Shown here: positions 1 to 8,803 of the stretch, in pieces | Numbering within the stretch: the first letter of the stretch is position 1 | How the letters are laid out: the number at the start of each line of letters is the position of its first letter | Source: CAXSBR01 sp964252015 | GTDB lineage: Bacteria > Actinomycetota > Actinomycetes > Mycobacteriales > Jatrophihabitantaceae | Length of the DNA: 64,000 bases | Direction: 5' to 3' | Assembly (NCBI GenBank): GCA_964252015.1 | Contig: CAXULW010000006.1 | Span: 110,528 to 174,527, forward strand | Notes under the pieces: generated by a model | What the model was told of the DNA's origin: nothing | Seen by the model: only the letters and a program-made list of their open reading frames with translations | The model's database searches: none | Translations under genes and position numbers: made by a program

Positions 1-1506
1 AATGATGTAGGGCCCGTCTTTTACCTGCTGTTCCTGTACGGCGTGCCACTTGTCCTTGGCCTTGGCCTCGTCGACTTCGCCGATCGCGTCGAAGATCAGC
101 TTGCTCGCAGCGGCATCGCCGCCGAAGTGCGATTCGTTGTAGGGACCGGCCGGGACCATGGACGACAGGTAGAACACCGCGAGGGAGTTCACGCCGGTGC
201 TGAAGAAGGTCACCGAGAAGTCCCTGGTGAAGAACCCCGCTTGTGGGGTGTAGAACTCGGCCGGTGTGTAACGCTGGACGTCGATCGTCACACCGGCCTG
301 CTTGGCCTGTTGTTGGAACAACGTTGCGGTGTCGCTCTGCCCGGGCACGACCGTCGACGTCTTGAGGGCCAGCTTCAGATCGGAGGCCCCGGCCGACTTC
401 AGCAGCGATTTGGCCTTGTCGATGTCCTGTACCTGCTTCAGGTCGCTGGCCCAGTACCGATCGGTGAAACCCGGCGCGTCGTTGGCCAGGGTGGCGTAGC
501 CCTGATAGACGTTCGCCACGAACTGGTCGCGATCGGGAATGAGCTTGAGGGCCTCACGGACGACCGGATTCTTCAGGGCGCCCTGGTCGACCCGCATCAC
601 CGGGCCGACAAAGCCCGGACCCGGCTGATTGCCCAACACAATGCGACCGGTGCGCGCGTTCGCCTGGGCCAGCGCCGGCGGCACCCCCGGCGCAACGTCA
701 ATGGCATTCGCGAGCAGGGCGTTGAGACGGCTCTGGTCCGAGATGTAGCTCGAGTCAACCACGAGGGAGTCGACGTAAGGTCCACCGTGGCGCCAGTAGT
801 TCTTGTTGGCGTTGAACAGGCTGTAGGAACCGGGTTTGAACGTCTTGAGGGTAAACGGCCCGGTGCCATTTCCGTTGCCGAAGTTCTTCGTCCCGGCCTG
901 CACGATGTAGCAGTTCGGGAAGCACGTAACGGTGGTGAAGTCAGCGATCGCGACCTTCAACACGATCTCGACGGTGTAGTTGTCGATCTTGCGGGCCTTG
1001 CCGAAGTCGACGATCGTCGCCAGCACCGCGTTGAACAGGTTGGTCTTGTCACCCCAACTGTGCTGGACGGTGTACACGACGTCGTCGGCGGTGAAGGGCT
1101 TTCCGTCGTGCCACTCCACTCCGCGCCTGAGGTGAAAGGTCCACGTCTTGGCGTCGGCGCTGGGAGTGGCGCTCTCGGCCAGGGCCGGGATAGTGGTTCC
1201 GTTCGGGCCCGGCAGGAACAACGGGTCGTACAGGCTGAACAGCCGGATGAAGTCTGAAATCCCGATCGTGGCCAGCGGACTGATGGTTTCGACGGATCCG
1301 TTGGTGATGGCTCCGATGCGCAGTGTCCCGCCCCGCGAGATCGCGCCGGCGGCGGCAGGCCCGTCCGAGTACACCTTCTTGCCCGTCGGCGCCGCCGCAC
1401 ACGCACTAAGGCCCAGGCCGGCGGCGGCCAGGCCGAGCGTGCCAGCCAGAAAGGTCCGACGACTGGTCCCGGCGGACTCCGGGAGCCACAGATCACCGGT
1501 GCTCAT
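1..1506 (-). CDS. ABC transporter substrate-binding lipoprotein, peptide/nickel family (partial)
   Basis: Extracytoplasmic solute receptor of the SBP_bac_5 (DppA/OppA) family. The frame is open from an ATG at 1506 to the left edge, so about 502 residues are visible and the C-terminus is missing. The N-terminus has a twin-arginine stretch (TSRRTFL, residues 14-20), a hydrophobic segment and a lipobox LSAC ending at Cys36, so a Tat-exported lipoprotein is likely. Family hallmarks follow: an early block naming the transport of substrate (LFSLYDPLF), then WTFHLRRGVEWHDGKPFTADDVVYT. A CAGGAG ribosome site precedes the ATG. It is the last gene of a four-gene minus-strand operon (permease, permease, ATPase, receptor), 49 bp after the ATPase. 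The ligand cannot be read from sequence; neighbours suggest a peptide or an imino-acid derivative. A 60-bp near copy of bases 299-358 lies at 48201-48260. Confidence 0.93.
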   Translation of the reverse strand, partial: MSTGDLWLPESAGTSRRTFLAGTLGLAAAGLGLSACAAAPTGKKVYSDGPAAAGAISRGGTLRIGAITNGSVETISPLATIGISDFIRLFSLYDPLFLPGPNGTTIPALAESATPSADAKTWTFHLRRGVEWHDGKPFTADDVVYTVQHSWGDKTNLFNAVLATIVDFGKARKIDNYTVEIVLKVAIADFTTVTCFPNCYIVQAGTKNFGNGNGTGPFTLKTFKPGSYSLFNANKNYWRHGGPYVDSLVVDSSYISDQSRLNALLANAIDVAPGVPPALAQANARTGRIVLGNQPGPGFVGPVMRVDQGALKNPVVREALKLIPDRDQFVANVYQGYATLANDAPGFTDRYWASDLKQVQDIDKAKSLLKSAGASDLKLALKTSTVVPGQSDTATLFQQQAKQAGVTIDVQRYTPAEFYTPQAGFFTRDFSVTFFSTGVNSLAVFYLSSMVPAGPYNESHFGGDAAASKLIFDAIGEVDEAKAKDKWHAVQEQQVKDGPYII

Positions 1507-1555
1507 GTACGCGCTCCTGTCGGTTGAACTTGCGCGGTTACCGGTGCACGGCGGA

Positions 1556-3382
1556 TCACACGGACGCCGTCACACTCGGCACAGCGCTCATCAAGCGCTG
1601 TGCGTAATCCGATTCCGGGTTGTCCAGCACGGCGCGAGTCGCACCGGCCTCGCAGATCCGTCCACCCTGCAGGACCAGTACCCGGTCGGCGAGGTTGGCC
1701 ACCACGCCCAGATCGTGGGTGATGAACAGCATCGACAATCCCAGCCGTTCGCGCAGATCACGCAGCAGCGACAGCACCGCCGCCTGCACCGACACGTCCA
1801 GCGCGGAAGTGATCTCGTCGCAGACCAGGATCTCGGGATTCGTGGCCAGCCCGCGGGCGATGGCGACGCGCTGACGTTCACCACCAGACAATTGGCGGGG
1901 CAGGCGGTCGGCCAGCGAGGGCTGCAGCCGAACCAGCTCCATGAGCTCCTCGACGGTGCGCCGATTGCTCTTCGGGCACAGCCGCAGCGCGCGTTCGATC
2001 GCCGTCCGGACGGTCTGTCGAGGGTTGAGGGCGGCGGTCGCATTCTGGAACACGATCTGAATCAGGCGGCGCTGTTCGACAGTGCGCTTCTGCGCGACCG
2101 GCGCAAGCTGCTGGCCGAGCAGGTTGATCGAGCCGGAGTGGTAGCTCTGAATACCCGCGATCGTCCGGGCGATCGTCGTTTTGCCGCTGCCCGATTCGCC
2201 GACCAACGCAACGCATTCACCTTGGTTGAGCGTGAAGCTGACGTCAGCCACGGCCGCCACGGGAACGCCGCGCACCCGGTACTCGATCGACAGCTTGTCG
2301 ACCGTGAGAATTTCTTTCGACGAGTCTCGATCCGCCTCGACCTCGGTGTCGTGGACGACCGACACGTCGGAGGTCAGCGGATGGAAGCAGCTCACCAGCC
2401 TCTCGCTGGCGTCGATCGCGGCCAGCGGCGGCTCTTCCGCTCGACAGACATCGGTCGCGTGCGGACAGCGCGGCGAGAACGAGCACGACCGGTCATCTCG
2501 CTCGGTCAGCGATATCGAAACTCCGGGCATCGCCTGCACCAGGGTTGCCGCGCGGTGATCGGGGGTCGACTGCAGCAGCCCGCGGCTGTAAGGGTGCGCC
2601 GGGCGGTTGATCACCTGATCTACCGTCCCGAACTCGATGATCTTGCCGGCGTACATCACCGCGACGTGCGTGGCCAGCTGGGCGACCACGGCCAGGTCGT
2701 GGGAGATGTAGACCATCGCCACCGAGAGGTCCCGGCGCAGCCGGCGCAACTCCTCGAGCACTGCTCCCTGGGTGATGACATCCAGCCCGGTCGTCGGCTC
2801 GTCCAGCACGATCGTCTGTGCCCCGGAAAGCAGCGCGATGGCCAGACACACCCGCTGCTGTTGGCCGCCGGAGAGCTGATGTGGGAAACGGCGCTGGAAC
2901 TCCTCCGACGTGCCGAGGCCGACGATCTTGAGCACTTCGGCGCGTTCGGCCGCCAGATCCTTCGACCCGTTGTCGCCATTTGCGTCTCGATGAGACTGCA
3001 TCTCGCGCAACGCTCGGCCGATACGCATCGACGGATTGAGCGAGGTCCCGGGAGATTGGGGGACGTAGCTGAGGTAGCGCCCGCGCAAGGCCGCGAGACT
3101 GCGAGTGTTGGTGAGGTCGAACGGCGGATGCCCGGGCAGAGTTACGGTGCCTTTCGCCAGCCGCGCGCCGCCCTGCGCGAAGCCGAACAAGGACAGCGCC
3201 GTCGTCGTCTTGCCGCTGCCGGATTCGCCGACGACGCCGAGGATGTCCCCGCGGTCCAACCGCAGCGAGACACCGTCGACGATGGGTATGCCGGTCGCCG
3301 TCTCCACGCGCAGCTCGTCCAGGACGATGGCCGCAGTGGTGTCGATGGCGCTCGCAGAACTGACGTCACTCGAATTGACCAC
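1556..3382 (-). CDS. ABC transporter ATP-binding protein, fused DppD-DppF type
   Basis: Energises the adjacent oligopeptide-type importer. The 608-residue protein contains two complete ABC ATPase domains in tandem, each with Walker A (GESGSGKTT), a signature (QLSGGQQQR in the first, QLSGGERQR in the second) and Walker B (IVLDEPTTGLD and LVCDEITSALD). The first domain ends with the Oligo_HPY region typical of peptide transporters, including the cysteine-containing stretch CSFSPRCPHATDVC. One fused chain replaces the usual separate DppD and DppF. The start is GTG at 3382, one base after the stop of the upstream permease gene, so translation is probably coupled. Confidence 0.95.
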   Translation of the reverse strand: MVNSSDVSSASAIDTTAAIVLDELRVETATGIPIVDGVSLRLDRGDILGVVGESGSGKTTTALSLFGFAQGGARLAKGTVTLPGHPPFDLTNTRSLAALRGRYLSYVPQSPGTSLNPSMRIGRALREMQSHRDANGDNGSKDLAAERAEVLKIVGLGTSEEFQRRFPHQLSGGQQQRVCLAIALLSGAQTIVLDEPTTGLDVITQGAVLEELRRLRRDLSVAMVYISHDLAVVAQLATHVAVMYAGKIIEFGTVDQVINRPAHPYSRGLLQSTPDHRAATLVQAMPGVSISLTERDDRSCSFSPRCPHATDVCRAEEPPLAAIDASERLVSCFHPLTSDVSVVHDTEVEADRDSSKEILTVDKLSIEYRVRGVPVAAVADVSFTLNQGECVALVGESGSGKTTIARTIAGIQSYHSGSINLLGQQLAPVAQKRTVEQRRLIQIVFQNATAALNPRQTVRTAIERALRLCPKSNRRTVEELMELVRLQPSLADRLPRQLSGGERQRVAIARGLATNPEILVCDEITSALDVSVQAAVLSLLRDLRERLGLSMLFITHDLGVVANLADRVLVLQGGRICEAGATRAVLDNPESDYAQRLMSAVPSVTASV

Positions 3383-3383
3383 G

Positions 3384-4286
3384 TCAGACCACCTCTTTCA
3401 AGACGGGCAACGTGGGCAGGGCGGCAGCGGGCACGCCGGCCTGACGGCGCCGCCGGCGGGCCGGAACCGCACCGCCGACCACACGGATGTAGGCGTCGGC
3501 GATCAGGTTTATCGAGATGGTCAACAGCGCCAGCATGACCGCCGGAGCGATCACCGCGGCCGGGTTGAGGATGAACGTGGCTTGGTTTTCCGACGTCATC
3601 AGACCCCAGTCTGCGGCCGGCGGGGTAAGGCCCAGACCGAGATAGTTCAGGCTGGCCACCAACAGGATCGAGACCGCGAAGCGAATACCGAAGTCGGCCA
3701 GCAGGGTGTGCATGATGTTGGGCACGATGTCGCGGCCCCAGATCACCAGGGTGGAATCACCGCGCGCCTGCGCCGCTTCGACGTAGGACTGTTTGCTCAC
3801 CGACTGGGTGGCCGTACGGGTGACGCGGGCAATCGGCGGGGCAAGGGCGAAGATGACACTGACGATCAGTACCCAGATGTGCTGTCCCAGCCCACCGACG
3901 AGCAGCAGGAGCAGCAGGAGGGGCGGGAAGGCCAGGAACACGTCGACGACGCGCATCGTGGCCGAGTCGCTCAAACCACCCCGGTAGCCGGCGAACAGGC
4001 CGATGGTGATCCCGACGATGTAAGCCAGAATCGTGGCGCTGATGCCGATGCCGATGACCGTGCGTCCACCCGCGAGCACCCGCGACAGGACGTCACGGCC
4101 CAGGTAGTCGGTACCCAGGAGGAAGCCGTGCCCGGGTGGCGCACTCGACGTGCCGATGATGGCCGTGATCGAGTGCGGCGTGAACAGTGGCCCGAGCAAC
4201 GCTATGGCGAGGACGACCACCAGCACGATCACCCCGATCAGGCCGCTGGGCAGTCTCAGAATGCCCTTGATCGTCTTCCCGTTCAT
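3384..4286 (-). CDS. ABC transporter permease, DppC/OppC type
   Basis: Inner-membrane permease of 300 residues. It has an N-terminal membrane helix (about residues 14-34), then the short extracytoplasmic stretch with LGTDYLGRDVLSR that marks DppC-type permeases, then about five more hydrophobic segments. The cytoplasmic EAA loop that contacts the ATPase reads YVEAAQARGDSTLVIWGRDIVP. Its ATG overlaps the stop of the partner permease gene as ATGA (4283-4286). The C-terminal tail (about residues 277-300) is basic and proline/alanine-rich. Confidence 0.95.
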   Translation of the reverse strand: MNGKTIKGILRLPSGLIGVIVLVVVLAIALLGPLFTPHSITAIIGTSSAPPGHGFLLGTDYLGRDVLSRVLAGGRTVIGIGISATILAYIVGITIGLFAGYRGGLSDSATMRVVDVFLAFPPLLLLLLLVGGLGQHIWVLIVSVIFALAPPIARVTRTATQSVSKQSYVEAAQARGDSTLVIWGRDIVPNIMHTLLADFGIRFAVSILLVASLNYLGLGLTPPAADWGLMTSENQATFILNPAAVIAPAVMLALLTISINLIADAYIRVVGGAVPARRRRRQAGVPAAALPTLPVLKEVV

Positions 4287-5332
4287 GCGAAGCTCGTCCT
4301 CACCTTCGGGTCGAGGAACACACAGATGACGTCCGCGATCAGGTTGATGAAGATGTAGATGGCGGCGAGGATCGTGGCAATCACCAAGATCTGCTGGGTG
4401 TCCTGCGATTGGATGGCCCGGACCAGGTCGTTACCGATACCGGGGAAACTGAAGACGCTCTCGACGACGATGATGCCGCCGATCAGGTACTGGAGCTGCT
4501 GGGCCACGATTTGCACGGTCGGCGCGAGCGCATTCGGCAAGACGTACTTGAGGATGATCGCGCGCTCGCTGTAACCGTTGATGCGGGCCATCGTCACGTA
4601 ATCCTGTGACACGATCTCGGCCACGGAGGCCCGCAACAGCCGCGAGCCGAACCCGACGCTGGTCAGCAGTAGGGTCGCCACCGGAAGTACCAACCCCTTC
4701 GGATTGGAAAGCACCGACGAGCCTTGCGCGATGATGCTGACCGGCGGCAACAGGTTGAACTGGTCGAAGAAAAGCGCGATCAGCACCGTGCCGATGAAGA
4801 ACTCGGGCAACGCACCGACCGATAGTGCTCCCGTCGTGATCGCACTGTCCCGCGGACTACCCGGCTTCAGGCCGGCCAGAACGCCAAGGACGATCATGAT
4901 CGGTACGAACACGATGAGGGTGATCACCGCCAGGACGGCCGAGTGCTCCAAGGCCGGGACCACCGTGCTCGAGACCGCCACTTTGTTGCCCTGCACCAAT
5001 GCGGCGGTCGAGTCACCGAGATGACCGGTCAGCAGATTGCCCAAGAACTTGAAATAGCGCTCCCACAGGGGCAGGCCACCGCTGAGCTGATGCTCGATTG
5101 CGGCCGTCTGCTCCTTCGTCGCGTTCTTGCCGAGCACGGCCTGCACGACGTTGCCGGGCAACGCGATGATGGCGATATAGATGAGGACCGAGGTGACGAA
5201 GGTGGTCAACAACGCGACCACCACGCGTCGCCCGATGTAAAAGCCCAGTGCGTGCCGCCGCCGCAGGGAAAGTCGCGCCGGAGCGTCCGCCGGCTGTGCT
5301 TGCGTTCTGTCCACGCCTTGTGCCAGCACCAT
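4283..5332 (-). CDS. ABC transporter permease, DppB/OppB type
   Basis: First gene of the importer operon. The 349-residue protein has an N-terminal membrane helix after a basic stretch (RRRHALGFYIGRRVVVALLT), a long extracytoplasmic region and five further helices, with the EAA-like loop YVTMARINGYSERAIILKYVLPNALAPTVQ. Pairs with the DppC-type permease to form the channel. The ATG at 5332 is preceded by GGGGAG. The region upstream (5333-5560) is a divergent control region shared with the cupin gene and carries two CGAATATT boxes. Confidence 0.95.
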   Translation of the reverse strand: MVLAQGVDRTQAQPADAPARLSLRRRHALGFYIGRRVVVALLTTFVTSVLIYIAIIALPGNVVQAVLGKNATKEQTAAIEHQLSGGLPLWERYFKFLGNLLTGHLGDSTAALVQGNKVAVSSTVVPALEHSAVLAVITLIVFVPIMIVLGVLAGLKPGSPRDSAITTGALSVGALPEFFIGTVLIALFFDQFNLLPPVSIIAQGSSVLSNPKGLVLPVATLLLTSVGFGSRLLRASVAEIVSQDYVTMARINGYSERAIILKYVLPNALAPTVQIVAQQLQYLIGGIIVVESVFSFPGIGNDLVRAIQSQDTQQILVIATILAAIYIFINLIADVICVFLDPKVRTSFA

Positions 5333-5387
5333 CGGAGAACTCCCCTGCTATCGGCTCTGCCGTTGCGGTAGCGGTAACTTACCTTTA

Positions 5388-5490
5388 CGAATATTTGCCG
5401 TCAAGAGTTCATCGGCAACGGCTCGCGGATGGCGGAGCGCGACGGGCGCACCCTCGCGGTCGTCAACCATATCTTTCGTCCACGAATATT
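5388..5490. promoter_or_regulatory. Divergent control region with two CGAATATT boxes
   Basis: The gap 5333-5560 separates the importer operon (minus) from the cupin gene (plus). It is visibly AT-richer than its surroundings and holds ACGAATATTT at 5387-5396 and CACGAATATT at 5481-5490. Related boxes occur at 7490-7497 (variant), 10196-10203 and 16822-16829, each in or beside a gene start of this locus. They may be operators for the GntR-Cache regulator at 12858-14345 or conserved AT-rich promoter elements; the sequence alone does not decide. Confidence 0.4.
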
Positions 5491-5560
5491 AACTGCTAGT
5501 TTGTTGGCAACCAACGATGCGACCGACTCATGTCGACGTTGCCCACCAGGAGGTCAGCCG

Positions 5561-5896
5561 ATGAGCACGGTGCCCCACTTCAACGTCCACACCGCCAGCT
5601 ACGAGCCACTGCCGGAGTTCGGAGGTAGCCAGGCGGTCCTCTACAAGTCCGCGGATGGCACTCGACTGGCCGGCAGCTTCAGGGAATCCGGTCGGCACAC
5701 CATGCTGATGCCTTTTGACGAGTTCATCTACGTGGTGACCGGCGCAACCACCATCACGGTCGACGACGGCGAGCCGATCACCGTGTCGGCCGGCGATTGT
5801 TGCTATCTGCGCGAGGGGACGAACGTGGTCTTTGAGATGACGGACGACTTTCACGACGTGACGGTGCTGATATCGAACGAGGCCATCGAGGTCTGA
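5561..5896 (+). CDS. Small cupin-domain protein (DUF861/EutQ-like)
   Basis: A 111-residue single cupin barrel. The motif regions are recognisable: the first around GRHTMLMPFDEFIYVVTGATTI and the second around VSAGDCCYLREGTNVVFEM. The protein resembles the small cupins that sit in sugar-acid and amino-compound catabolic operons, often of unknown reaction (ligand binding, isomerisation or metal-dependent chemistry). The start is ATG 5561, chosen because a full AGGAGG site lies at 5548-5553; an earlier in-frame start at 5429 lacks one. It is transcribed away from the importer operon and converges on the aldehyde dehydrogenase gene. Confidence 0.8.
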   Translation: MSTVPHFNVHTASYEPLPEFGGSQAVLYKSADGTRLAGSFRESGRHTMLMPFDEFIYVVTGATTITVDDGEPITVSAGDCCYLREGTNVVFEMTDDFHDVTVLISNEAIEV

Positions 5897-5906
5897 GCAG
5901 GCGAAC

Positions 5907-5938
5907 GCGTCGATCCTCAGAGGCGTCGATCCTCAGAG
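5907..5938. repeat. Tandem duplication of a 16-bp unit
   Basis: The unit GCGTCGATCCTCAGAG is present twice head to tail at 5907-5922 and 5923-5938, between the convergent cupin and aldehyde dehydrogenase genes. The second copy contains the dehydrogenase stop codon (TCA on the plus strand, 5933-5935). The first copy is untranslated. It looks like a small local duplication with no visible effect on either protein. Confidence 0.85.
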
Positions 5939-7384
5939 GGTGACGCCGGTCTGAATCCCGATGGCCTTGAGCCGGGTGTATTCCTCGATGCCCGCGATCC
6001 CGCCCTCCTTGCCGTAACCGGACTCGTTGAACCCGCCCAACGGGAAGTCCGGGCCCACCACGAGGTGGGTGTTCAACCAGACGTTGCCGAAGTCGAGCCC
6101 GTTCAGCAGCCGCAAGCCCTGCGCGGTGTCGGCCGTCCACACCGATCCGGACAGGCCGAACGGGACACCGTTGGCCCGCTCCAGTGCCTCGGCCGGGGTC
6201 GAAAACGTCTGGACGGTGATCACCGGCCCGAAGATCTCTTCCTGCACCAGCTCGTCGTCCTGCACGAGGCCGGTGATCACCGTCGGCTCGAAGTAGAACC
6301 CCGGACGCCGGACCCGGTGCCCACCCAGCACGACCTTGGCGTGATCGGGGCACCGTTCGACCAGTCCCTCGACCCGGCGCAACTGTCGCGCGGAGATCAG
6401 TGGCCCTAGCGTTGTCTGCGGGTCGAGGGGATCCCCGATCACCACCGATCCGAGCTCGGTGACCAACCGGTCGACGAACGCATCGGCCACCGGTTCCGCG
6501 ACGAGCACGCGAGTCGCCGCCATGCATTCCTGGCCGGCGTTGTAGGTGCCCATCACCGCCACCATTGCCGCGGCCGCGGCCAGGTCCGCGTCCTCGAGAA
6601 TGACCACCGGAGCATTTCCGCCGAGTTCGAGCACCGACTTGCGCGGCTTGCGCGACCCCCCTGCCGCGATGGACCGCCCGGTCGCGACCGAGCCGGTGAA
6701 CGACACGAGATCAATCCCGGCGTGATCAGCCAGGTACTTGCCGGTGATCCGACCCGAACCGTGCACCAGGTTGAGCACGCCGGGGGGCAGGATCTCGGTG
6801 GCCAGCTCGGCGAGGCGAGTGGTGGACAGGGGCGTGTCCTCGGCCGGTTTCAGCACCATCGTGTTGCCCGTTGCGAGCGCAGGCACGATCTTCCAGATCG
6901 CCATCCACAACGGGTAGTTCCACGGGGTGATCGCACCGACGACACCGATCGGCTCCCGGCGGAACATGGTCGTGACGCCGGCGGCGTACTGGCCTGCGGT
7001 CTGGGCCGGGAGCGATCGAGCGGCACTCGCGAAGTAGCGGATCGAGTCGAGCACCAGCGGCAACTCGTCGCCGCTCACGGCCGAAACGGGTTTGCCGACG
7101 TCCGCGATCTCGAGTTCCTGCAGGCGGGGCAGATCGGCGGCAACGGCATCGGCCAGGCGATGGAGAAGCCGGGCGCGGTCGCCGTAGGTCAGCGCAGCCC
7201 AGCCCCGCGCGGCCCGGCGCGCCGCCGCGACCGCCCGATCGACGTCCTCGGCGCTGGACGATCGAAAGCTCGTAAGCACTTCTTCGGTCGCCGGATTGAC
7301 GACATCGATGCGCTCGTCAGCCGATCCTTCGGCCCAGGTGCCGTCGATGAGATTGCGCACTTCGACCACAGCGGTAGTACTCAA
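5933..7384 (-). CDS. NAD(P)+-dependent aldehyde dehydrogenase, aminoaldehyde/betaine-aldehyde type
   Basis: Oxidises an aldehyde to a carboxylate. Counting from the longest start (GTG 7393, 486 residues), the catalytic set is complete: Asn159 in TPWNY, Lys182, Glu257 in LELGGN and nucleophile Cys290 in GQEC. The closest recognisable subgroup is aminobutyraldehyde/betaine-aldehyde dehydrogenase (PWNYPLWMAIWKIVPALATGNT), so an amino-aldehyde or a semialdehyde is a reasonable substrate guess. GTG 7393 overlaps a GAGGAG (7398-7393), which is too close to serve it; TTG 7384 lies 8 nt after that GAGGAG and is preferred here. The gene is divergent from the aconitase X genes and shares a control region with a perfect palindrome. 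Confidence 0.92.
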   Translation of the reverse strand: MSTTAVVEVRNLIDGTWAEGSADERIDVVNPATEEVLTSFRSSSAEDVDRAVAAARRAARGWAALTYGDRARLLHRLADAVAADLPRLQELEIADVGKPVSAVSGDELPLVLDSIRYFASAARSLPAQTAGQYAAGVTTMFRREPIGVVGAITPWNYPLWMAIWKIVPALATGNTMVLKPAEDTPLSTTRLAELATEILPPGVLNLVHGSGRITGKYLADHAGIDLVSFTGSVATGRSIAAGGSRKPRKSVLELGGNAPVVILEDADLAAAAAMVAVMGTYNAGQECMAATRVLVAEPVADAFVDRLVTELGSVVIGDPLDPQTTLGPLISARQLRRVEGLVERCPDHAKVVLGGHRVRRPGFYFEPTVITGLVQDDELVQEEIFGPVITVQTFSTPAEALERANGVPFGLSGSVWTADTAQGLRLLNGLDFGNVWLNTHLVVGPDFPLGGFNESGYGKEGGIAGIEEYTRLKAIGIQTGVTL

Positions 7385-7470
7385 CTCGATCACTCCTCGC
7401 GAATGAACCCCGTTGCCCAGAGCGCCGGTCGTGCTCGCCCGCCGGCACCTCTTGCCCTGGCGACGACTGT

Positions 7471-7500
7471 ATCGCTAAATTAGCGATGACAAATATTAGA
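7471..7500. promoter_or_regulatory. Perfect 17-bp palindrome plus AAATATT box
   Basis: ATCGCTAAATTAGCGAT at 7471-7487 is an 8+1+8 perfect inverted repeat. It is followed by GACAAATATTAGA (7488-7500), a variant of the CGAATATT box seen elsewhere in the locus. The pair sits between the divergent aldehyde dehydrogenase and aconitase X genes, where a bidirectional operator is expected. The 8-bp arms are too perfect to be likely by chance in GC-rich DNA. The cognate regulator is not identified. Confidence 0.55.
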
Positions 7501-7534
7501 TAGCAAGCCATTCCGCAACGAGGAGCGACGCGCG

Positions 7535-8803
7535 ATCGACACCGCCGGCACCCGACACTTCGACGGGCACCTCGAATCGGACGACCTCGATATCCTGGCG
7601 GGAGGTCAGGGCCCGGCCGCGGCGATGTCGATGCGCATCATCCTGGCCGCCGCCCGGGCCCAGGGCGCGCCGCGGCTGATCCCGGTGCGCGCGGCGCATG
7701 TTGATTCCTGCCTTTACCACGGTCCGTCCAGCCTCGACTTCGTCCAGGCCTTGTTGCGTGGTGGCGGAAAGGTCCAGGTGCCGACCACCCTGAACGTCGG
7801 CGGGATCGACCTGAGCCGGCCCGACCTCTTCATCGGCTCGAACGAGGAGCGCGACGGCTCGCGGGAGCTGATGAACTGCTACGTCGAACTCGGCTGCCAG
7901 CCGACCTTCACCTGCGCTCCTTACCAGCTGCCCGGACGGCCCGAGGCCGGCACCGACGTCGCCTGGGCCGAGTCGAACGCCATCGTCTTCGGCAACAGCA
8001 TGATCGGGTTGCGCACCAACCGCTACGGCGACCTGATCGACATCTGCGCTGCGATCACGGGCCGGGTGCCCTACTCGGGGCTGCACGTCCCTGAGAACAG
8101 AGCCGCGCGGGCGGTCTTCACCATCGACGACGACGTGCGGGCCACCGACCCCGATTTGTTGCCCGCGCTGCTCGGCCACCACGTCGGCAAACGGACCGCG
8201 ACGATGGTCCCGGTCGTCGATGGCTTGCAGGGCCTGGTGATCGACGAGGACTGGGGCAAGTCGTTCGGTTCGGCGAGCGCGTCCAGTGGCGGCGTGGCCA
8301 TGTTCCACCTCGCCGGCGTGACCCCGGAGGCGCCGGATCTGACCACCGCACTGCGCGGCCAACCACCTCTGCTCGAACTGCGCATCGGGGTCGCCGACGT
8401 CGCGCAGGCGCATCGCGAGCTGACCAGCACCGCCCTCGACGCTGCGCTGGGCGGGGTCAGCATCGGCACGCCGCACCTGTCCCGCAAGCAATTGGTCGAG
8501 ATGGCCGGCCAGTTGGCCGGCCGTTCGGTGCGGGTGCCGACCTACGCGACCTCGAGCCGATCGGTCTTCTCGGCCGAGCCTGAGGCGGTACGCAGCCTGG
8601 TCGGCAGCGGGGTCACGATCGTGGCCGATACCTGCACCTATGGTCCTTCGAAGATCATGAAGCCGGACGGCGCCGTGATGACCAACTCGGCGAAATGGGC
8701 TTACTACGCCCCGTCCCACCTCGGTTTCTCGGTCCTGCTGGCCAGCCGGTTCGACTGCCTGGAAAGCGCCGTACGCGGCAAGATCGTCCTCCGACATGGC
8801 TGA
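7535..8803 (+). CDS. Aconitase X catalytic (large) subunit, probable cis-3-hydroxy-L-proline dehydratase
   Basis: AcnX proteins dehydrate cis-3-hydroxy-L-proline to 1-pyrroline-2-carboxylate using an Fe-S cluster. Visible family features are ESNAIVFGNSMIGLRTNRYGD, cysteines in ELGCQPTFTCAPY and ADTCTYG, and the C-terminal MTNSAKWAYYAPSHLGF. The first ATG is at 7625 (392 residues). However, the frame continues upstream without a stop to 7490 and encodes the conserved family N-terminus (DDLDILAGGQGPAAAMSMRI), so translation should begin before 7625. No ATG, GTG or TTG exists in frame there. The best-placed codon is ATC 7535, 9 nt after GAGGAG (7520-7525), giving 422 residues. The small subunit follows with an 8-bp overlap. 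Confidence 0.85.
   Translation: MDTAGTRHFDGHLESDDLDILAGGQGPAAAMSMRIILAAARAQGAPRLIPVRAAHVDSCLYHGPSSLDFVQALLRGGGKVQVPTTLNVGGIDLSRPDLFIGSNEERDGSRELMNCYVELGCQPTFTCAPYQLPGRPEAGTDVAWAESNAIVFGNSMIGLRTNRYGDLIDICAAITGRVPYSGLHVPENRAARAVFTIDDDVRATDPDLLPALLGHHVGKRTATMVPVVDGLQGLVIDEDWGKSFGSASASSGGVAMFHLAGVTPEAPDLTTALRGQPPLLELRIGVADVAQAHRELTSTALDAALGGVSIGTPHLSRKQLVEMAGQLAGRSVRVPTYATSSRSVFSAEPEAVRSLVGSGVTIVADTCTYGPSKIMKPDGAVMTNSAKWAYYAPSHLGFSVLLASRFDCLESAVRGKIVLRHG

Noticed and set aside
1148..3538. A 796-codon open frame on the plus strand opposite the ABC ATPase gene
   Set aside because: It is antisense to two strong ABC domains, has a random high-GC composition and no motif; long antisense frames are routine in such GC-rich DNA.
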